From the NCBI GenBank assembly GCA_037043455.1, contig JAWPHD010000296.1, forward strand, positions 454,192 to 518,191: a stretch of DNA of 64,000 nt. Direction: 5' to 3'. A program made the position numbers and the translations under genes. Positions 58,076 to 64,000 of the stretch are shown here, one piece after another. The notes under the pieces are model-generated. The model did no database searches, was not told where the DNA came from, and worked only from the letters and a program-made list of their open reading frames with translations. Source of the DNA: Cyrtodaria siliqua. Taxonomy: Eukaryota; Mollusca; Bivalvia; Adapedonta; Hiatellidae. How positions within the stretch are numbered: the stretch's first letter is position 1; each line of letters begins with the position of its first letter.

Positions 58076-59404
58076 CTACCATCTATTAGAGCCAGATATT
58101 CTATCCACAGAACGGCAATATTTCAATGTCTGATATCCGGCAGGTGCCTAGGATTTCAATGAAAATTGTTTATCGTCAAGATTTTCATAGCTAACCCGCC
58201 GCCATTCACGATACAAGCCCGATCATTCCGAACGGAAACAGATTGCGCGAAATACCTCTTCACATATTCGCCGAAACTTAGCCAAGATATTGCGATTTAT
58301 TTAAGCAAATTTGAGAAAGTTTAATTGTTAATATCAATAGTACGTGACTATTAATTTGTCAGTGTTTTGACTACTCACTGGTTATTATATAATTATAGTT
58401 ATTACATCAGTATAAAATATTCTCACGGGAGGGTAAAAAAGAAAAAAATAAGTATCACGGGATATGCCCAATCAATGAAAGTGCGTGTCGGTTATCAGAG
58501 AATATATATATATACAGAACTTTGATTATTTTTTATTGGACAATGATATGGCTAGGGTCCGAAACACCATGATGGAGTTATGTTAAAATTGCACACGTAC
58601 AAACATTTTAAAGTTATTCAAAACAAAACTTGTATTTTAAAGGTAATTTGAAAACAATTTGAAAGAATTAATCCACAATATATTGACTATTAAATGGCTC
58701 GTTTTCATCTTCAAAGATCTTTTCAGTATTAACAAATACAATCAAATCAAGCTGCATTACAACCAATTTCCAAAAAGCAAGAAACACGAAGTTAGAAATA
58801 TATTGGACATTGGACTTTAGACATTGACATTTACGGTGACATATTTGCTTAGTGTTTCTTTTTGCGGTGAGATTTTTGCGGTGAGAGTTTTGCTCAAATG
58901 TTTGTTGGTGAGAGATTTGCCCAAATGCTTTGACTTTTTTTAGACCGTGATTGTTTACAAAACTAATACATTTAAGTTTATCTCTCTCTGTTTCACTCGA
59001 AAAGTGGGCGTGTAGGTGCGTGTGTGTGTCTGTAATTCTGGTTGGTTGAATGGTGTTTTACATCATTTTCAGCGCATGTTATGCCAGATATGACGGTCGA
59101 TAATTTAGTGATGGAGGCAGACCTTCACATTTTTGTCGAGAGCCCGTTTACGGATCTCGACTTACGACTTAGCAATCACAATGTCGTTCGGGTGTATGTA
59201 TGTCAGTTCGTCCGTTCGTAAATAGGTCACGTCCGGTCTCCGCTACGACATGAGTATCTTGCTTTTCCCACCAAATTTCACCAGAATGTTCCTTATTACA
59301 AAAACTTGGATTCATAAAACATAGAAAGATTGACTGAGAATCATCTTTTATTATGAGCTAATTTTTTTGGCTTAAATGGCCAAAATTATAAATGCATGTA
59401 TAAA
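58076..59404. other. Non-coding DNA
   Basis: A SINE fragment (GGTTGAATGGTGTTTTACAT, minus orientation) lies at 59039-59165, and 59205-59290 is a copy of the GGTCACGTCCGGTCTCCGCT repeat. Nothing else recognised. Confidence 0.55.
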
Positions 59405-59840
59405 ATGATAGTTCAACATTATGTTCATTATATTCCGGACAATCGGAAATATTGACAGTTGAACATGTAACTACTTATTCCGGACAATCGGAAATATTGG
59501 CAATTCAACATTTATTTTAAATTGCGGACAATCGGAGTAATTGACAGATTAACTTATAGTTTCATATTCCGGACACTCAGAAATATTGACAGTTGAACAT
59601 GTAACTACTTATTCCGGACAATCGGATATATTGGCAATTCAACATTTATTTTAAATTGCGGACAATCGGAGTAATTGACAGATTAACTTATAGTTTCATA
59701 TTCCGGACACTCAGAAATATTGACAGTTGAACATGTAACTACTTATTCCAGACAATCGTAAATATTGACAGTTCAACGTATAATTATTTATTTCGGAAAA
59801 TAAGAAATGTCCGGACAATTCATCGATAAGTATATTCCGG
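59405..59840. repeat. 134-bp higher-order tandem repeat
   Basis: Three ~45-bp monomers built on ATTCCGGACAATCGGAAATA and TTGACAGTTGAACATG make a 134-bp unit. AATATTGACAGTTGAACATG recurs at ~59449, ~59583 and ~59717, exactly 134 apart. Confidence 0.9.
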
Positions 59841-60060
59841 ACAATCGGGAATATATTAAAATAAATCCGACCGCCGCTCTGTATAAACACAATTGGCACA
59901 TTGGCTGGTCATTGAATATGTTAGCCTCTGGAAAATCGGAGGTCAACAGTAAGTATATTCCGGACAATCTTGAATATATTAAAAAATAAATTCGACCGCC
60001 GCCTTGTATAAACACAATCGGCATATTGGCTGGTCATTGAAAATCTGAAGTATACCAGAA
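59841..60060. repeat. Two ~123-bp tandem units
   Basis: TCCGACCGCCGCTCTGTATA and TTGGCTGGTCATTGAA recur (59866 and 59992), each introduced by ATTCCGGACAATC as in the array to the left. Confidence 0.85.
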
Positions 60061-61387
60061 AATACCGAGATTAGAAATGTTTTACTTTAATTTATACTCC
60101 GGATATTGATTGTTTATCATGTAATCTATATCGTTTTCACTCAATGTTAGTCAGATACGAGCTGGCCAGATGTCCGTACCATCTGTCAATGCTAGGTGCC
60201 AACTATAGATCGTGTTGACAACGTTGAAATGCCAACTGTAGGCAGAACAGTTCCCCGCACTAAAACCTGAAAACCTTTAGGTAAAAACAGGAAAGCGATG
60301 GAAACTCAAAAACTCTGAGACTTTAAAGATGAATTGCCACACTTTTTGTTGTATTATCAATTAACAAATTTAAATGTTAAATATCATATGAACTTTTCTT
60401 GATAGTCCCGGAGAGAAACACATATTTAAAACCGCTACTAAGTAGTATGTAACACTAAGTCTTATTTGCATGACGTAAATACTACTTTTACCACTGCGTG
60501 ACTTATAATAAAGTATAAACATAATAAATTGTAATTAGTAAAAGTGTTATTATAGTACCCATATATTGGTAAATGTTTGTAATAGTGTCCCTGATAGATA
60601 ACCGATATATATCTTGGACTTAAGCCATGAATCACATCGGACCGTTTACATCTTCGGTATAACAAGCCTGTCGCGTAAAACCCCTATTGTCATGTATGTG
60701 AGACATTTATCGTAGAGATGTAATGTATCTCCCCAGATAATACCGCAGATATCGTCTGTATCTTAAAACACCGGTTGCAGTCAATTGAGAGGACGTCATA
60801 CGTGGTAACTGCTCACATGAAAATAGAACCGTAACGGTTTTTAAAAGCACTTAGCGCATCCAACCATATCTACAGAAACGCTGTAATGAGGTAGAATTTC
60901 AAATGTTTCCTTAATATAACGATAGCATGTCCATCTGCCATGTTTCCAGACAGTGAGCAAATTCTTCCAAAAAAATCAGCCATGACAATATTGTTGATAT
61001 TCTGTGTAAGCTGGATATACATAGGGTTTGACTGTCTTGACGCTGAAATTAGACAGAAGACACCAGCAGCACAACAAATATCAGTGTGAAACAATAGAGC
61101 GGGGAAGGGAGGGTGAGTGTATGAAACCTTGTTTGTAGAAATATGAATTTTATCAAAAACAAACGTAACAAACATAATCGGCTCACCTGCAATAAATAAA
61201 TTCACATAAAAAACACACAAGGATTAGGTAACTAGACAACTGTTCAACTTGATGCTTAGATATGTGCTAGATTTATCTCCCCCTTTTGTAATAATTACAA
61301 TTATTTGTAATGCAATGACTACATAATTAAACTTATATGCGTCTAACATCATGTGCAAAATTTCGGGTCGCTATGACCTACTTTTGA
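60061..61387. other. Non-coding DNA
   Basis: No gene, tandem repeat or transposon feature that I can support. Confidence 0.5.
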
Positions 61388-61570
61388 CGAAATATAGGTC
61401 ACGTGCGTTCTCCGCTACGACATGCTTATATTGCTTCTTTCTCGCATGATTTGCATAATACTTCACCAGAATGTTCCTTATATGCATCTCACATCAAGTG
61501 CAAAGTTTCGGGTCACTGTGACATACTTTCGAATAAATTTAGGTCACATCCGGTCTCCGTTAGGACATGC
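61388..61570. repeat. Tandem ~120-bp units with GGTCAC.TCCGGTCTCCG
   Basis: Two degenerate copies (61388, 61544) of AGGTCACGTSCGKTCTCCG with TTCACCAGAATGTTCCTTAT between. A relative lies at 59225. Confidence 0.75.

Positions 61571-61571
<1 letters not shown>

Positions 61572-61602
<31 letters not shown>
61572..61602 (+). repeat. Poly-C tract, 31 bases
   Basis: Uninterrupted C run. Its true length is uncertain in most sequencing methods. Confidence 0.95.
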
Positions 61603-61676
61603 ACACCCAATTTAATATATCTTGGGGTTGACATTGGTGTTGGTCAAATCAACAATTTGACCTTTGTAATAGGGCT

Positions 61677-62015
61677 CGACATGTAGTTTCTGGGTAGATC
61701 CAATACTGTATACCTCCCGCCATCTGTAAGAGACAACACTTTCTCACTTACAAGTCGAGCTCCCAGTGGTATTCGAACTCTCACTGGTGAGAGGGTTTCA
61801 GTTTGTTTGTTTGTTTGAATGGTGTTGTACGTCATTTTCAACACATGCAAGGTTATATATGACGGTCGATTTGTTTTTTGTGGTAGAGGCAGACCACCCA
61901 CTTTTCTTGGGTAGAACCAGTACTGTACACCTCCCGCCATCCGTAAGAATCGACACTTCCTCACTAACAAGTCGAGCTCCCTGCTCTTTACTATCCCGGT
62001 CATGGAAGCTATCTC
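61677..62015 (-). mobile_element. Two tandem SINE copies
   Basis: 61677-61795 and 61801-62015 match the body of the SINE at 45465-45714 (ACCTCCCGCCATCYGTAAGA, ACAAGTCGAGCTCCC). The GTTTGTTTGTTTG tail of the right copy starts at ~61798, so the right copy abuts or inserted into the left one. tRNA heads are damaged. Confidence 0.8.
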
Positions 62016-63053
62016 TCTGTGGTGTATAGTCCCTCCGCCACATTATCAAACGTGAATCCACACGATGTCATGGTGTAGAACCGTATAATATGAATGCACT
62101 TCCTATGATCTGACACATTGATTACAGGAATGCCTCTGATAACGAAATGAAAGATTCCGTGGCTAATAAACTAAACGTGTGTTTAATCGTTTTTAACCAG
62201 AAACACATGTTTCTTGTTCATTATATTACAGTTACTTGACTAATTTGAATTTTAGTGTATTTTAAAAGAGGAAATGCCTTCAATTTGCTTCCGTGTCTGT
62301 CGTGAGATAACAGTAATGCCGTTTTTGTTTTTTATTGATTAGCAATTTGTCGGGGTTATCCTGGGCCATAAACTTAATCGTAATGTTATTATTATTACAG
62401 GTAATAGGAGATCTGGTTATTTAACTCGTTTATTGTATATAATCATTTAAATGTCAAGTTCGTCTTTGTAAAATTTGCCCACACGATATTTAGCACTGTT
62501 TTTAATTCGGTGATTTTCAGTCCGACTTTAAAGTACGATACATATTCAACGAAAATCAAAATGATGCAAATATTGATTAAAGTACCTGCATCCAGAAATG
62601 AACCACATAATCAGTTACGTAACTCGCTCTGCAATTTGTGTTACTCTGTTTGCAATCTTCTATGATGAAACATCATTCCTTGTTTACAGTTCACTTGCAC
62701 TTGCTAATATATTGCTAATCTATTGCTAATCTATTGCAACTACATGATTACCATACACTCATTCATTAACCAGATAAAATGTGAAATGTAAACTGTGTTC
62801 CAGTACTGCCAGTTGAGGACGAGCTCTAAGTGCATAAATGCTAATCCTTGATCTGGATCAACCTCACAGAAAGTAAGTGTAGGCTATATGAATTTAATTC
62901 AAATTCAATATTTTATTTGGCATAACATTTACATGTGTATTGCCTAAACAAGCCGGAGTACAATACACAATATCAGAGAAGAGTACAAACAAACATATTT
63001 CATTTAGAGAATGAATACAATTTTCATCTCTACTTTTTTCACCACCGCCATTT
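62016..63053. other. Non-coding DNA
   Basis: AT-rich, with a short CTAATMTATTGCTAATCTATTGC repeat at ~62703-62740. No gene recognised. Confidence 0.5.
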
Positions 63054-64000
63054 TTCAGTATGTGCATTAGCTCACACTAAATCAAGTTTATGATGACGTC
63101 TCAGGATGTACATTAGCTCACACTAAATGAAGTTTATGCTGACGTCTCAGGACGTACATTAGCTCACACTAAAACAAGTTTATGATGACGTCTCAGGATG
63201 TACATGAGCTCACACTAAATGAAATATATGATGACGTCTCAGGATGTACATGAGCTCACACTAAATCAAGTTTATGATGACATCTCAGGATGTACATTAG
63301 CGCACACTAAATGAAGTTTATGCTGACGTCTCAGGACGTACATTAGCTCACACTAAATCAAGTTTATGATGACGTCTAAGGATGTACATGAGCTCACACT
63401 AAATGAAGTTTATGTTGACGTCTCAGGATGTACATTAGCTCACACTAAAGCAAGTTTATGATGACGTCTCAGGATGTACATGAGCTCACACTAAATCAAG
63501 TTTATGATAACGTCTCAGAATGTACATGAGCAAGTTTATGCTGACGTCTCGGGACGTACATTAGCTCACACTAAATCAAGTTTATGTTGACGTCTCAGGA
63601 TGTACATGAGCTCACACTAAATTAAGTTTATGATGACGTCTCGGGATGTACATGAGCTCACACTAAATCAAGTTTATGATGACGTCTCGGGATGTACATG
63701 AGCTCACACTAAAAGAAGTTTATGATGACGTCTAAGGATGTACATGAGCTCACACTAAATGAAGTTTATGTTGACGTCTCAGGATGTACATTAGCTCACA
63801 CTAAAGCAAGTTTATGATGACGTCTCAGGATGTACATGAGCTCACACTAAATCAAGTTTATGATAACGTCTCAGAATGTACATGAGCAAGTTTATGCTGA
63901 CGTCTCGGGACGTACATTAGCTCACACTAAATCAAGTTTATGTTGACGTCTCAGGATGTACATGAGCTCACACTAAATTAAGTTTATGATGACGTCTCGG
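63054..64000. repeat. 46-bp minisatellite, ~20 copies, runs off the window
   Basis: Unit GATGTACATTAGCTCACACT + AAATCAAGTTTATGATGACG + TCTCAG. The variant copy lacking CTCACACTAAAT occurs at ~63525 and ~63882. Blocks 63381-63643 and 63737-63999 are nearly identical 356 bases apart (8 x 46 minus 12). Confidence 0.97.

Noticed and set aside
63054..64000. CRISPR array
   Set aside because: Contiguous repeats without unique spacers in eukaryotic DNA.

Overview
The window looks like nuclear DNA of an aquatic invertebrate, most likely a bivalve mollusc. It is AT-rich, dense in minisatellites and tRNA-derived SINEs, holds relics of several transposon classes, and shows no convincing host gene exon. 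The organism call is inference from repeat style, not proof.

Positions ~0.8-15.1 kb hold a nearly complete Polinton/Maverick-type element, an integrated virus-like DNA transposon. It has a protein-primed family B DNA polymerase (minus strand, 10697-14773), a retrovirus-type integrase (9798-10712), a packaging ATPase (6449-7132), a probable major capsid protein (5230-6498), and about ten smaller proteins. Several of the small ones are membrane proteins or likely virion parts. Genes are packed tightly in divergent and convergent pairs. Structural genes have a TATATA-rich box within about 30 bases of the ATG. The polymerase/integrase side carries a different AGTAGAAAAAA-type motif, and the polymerase shares a promoter with a small zinc protein across a perfect 12-bp inverted repeat. 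I see no adenain-like protease. The copy is damaged: in-frame stops at 2399 and 5233, and frame breaks near 5090, 7450, 10965 and 13255, the last exactly on a -1 slippery heptamer. The terminal inverted repeats were not found, so neither end is fixed.

Positions 15.1-64 kb are repeat-rich. Tandem arrays: 48-bp (19.2-22.8 kb), 81-bp (35 kb), 42-bp (42.4-43.0 kb), a 134-bp higher-order array (59.4-59.8 kb), and a 46-bp array with a 356-bp higher-order period that runs off the right edge. Retroelement relics: non-LTR reverse transcriptase fragments (24.5, 29.7-31.2, 52.6-55.0 kb), two Penelope-like fragments (49.8-50.5 and 55.2-55.8 kb) and an ORF1-like RNA-binding relic (57.4-58.0 kb). DNA transposons: a Mutator-like transposase relic (39.6-41.2 kb), a possible Helitron fragment (45.8 kb), a 487-bp MITE with perfect 50-bp ends (50.56-51.05 kb), a TA-flanked MITE (25.9 kb), and a 1.48-kb terminal-inverted-repeat element inserted into a reverse transcriptase relic with a 6-bp target duplication (53.05-54.54 kb). 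Two SINE families and several large foldback palindromes, which share a G+C-rich hinge but have unrelated arms, complete the picture.
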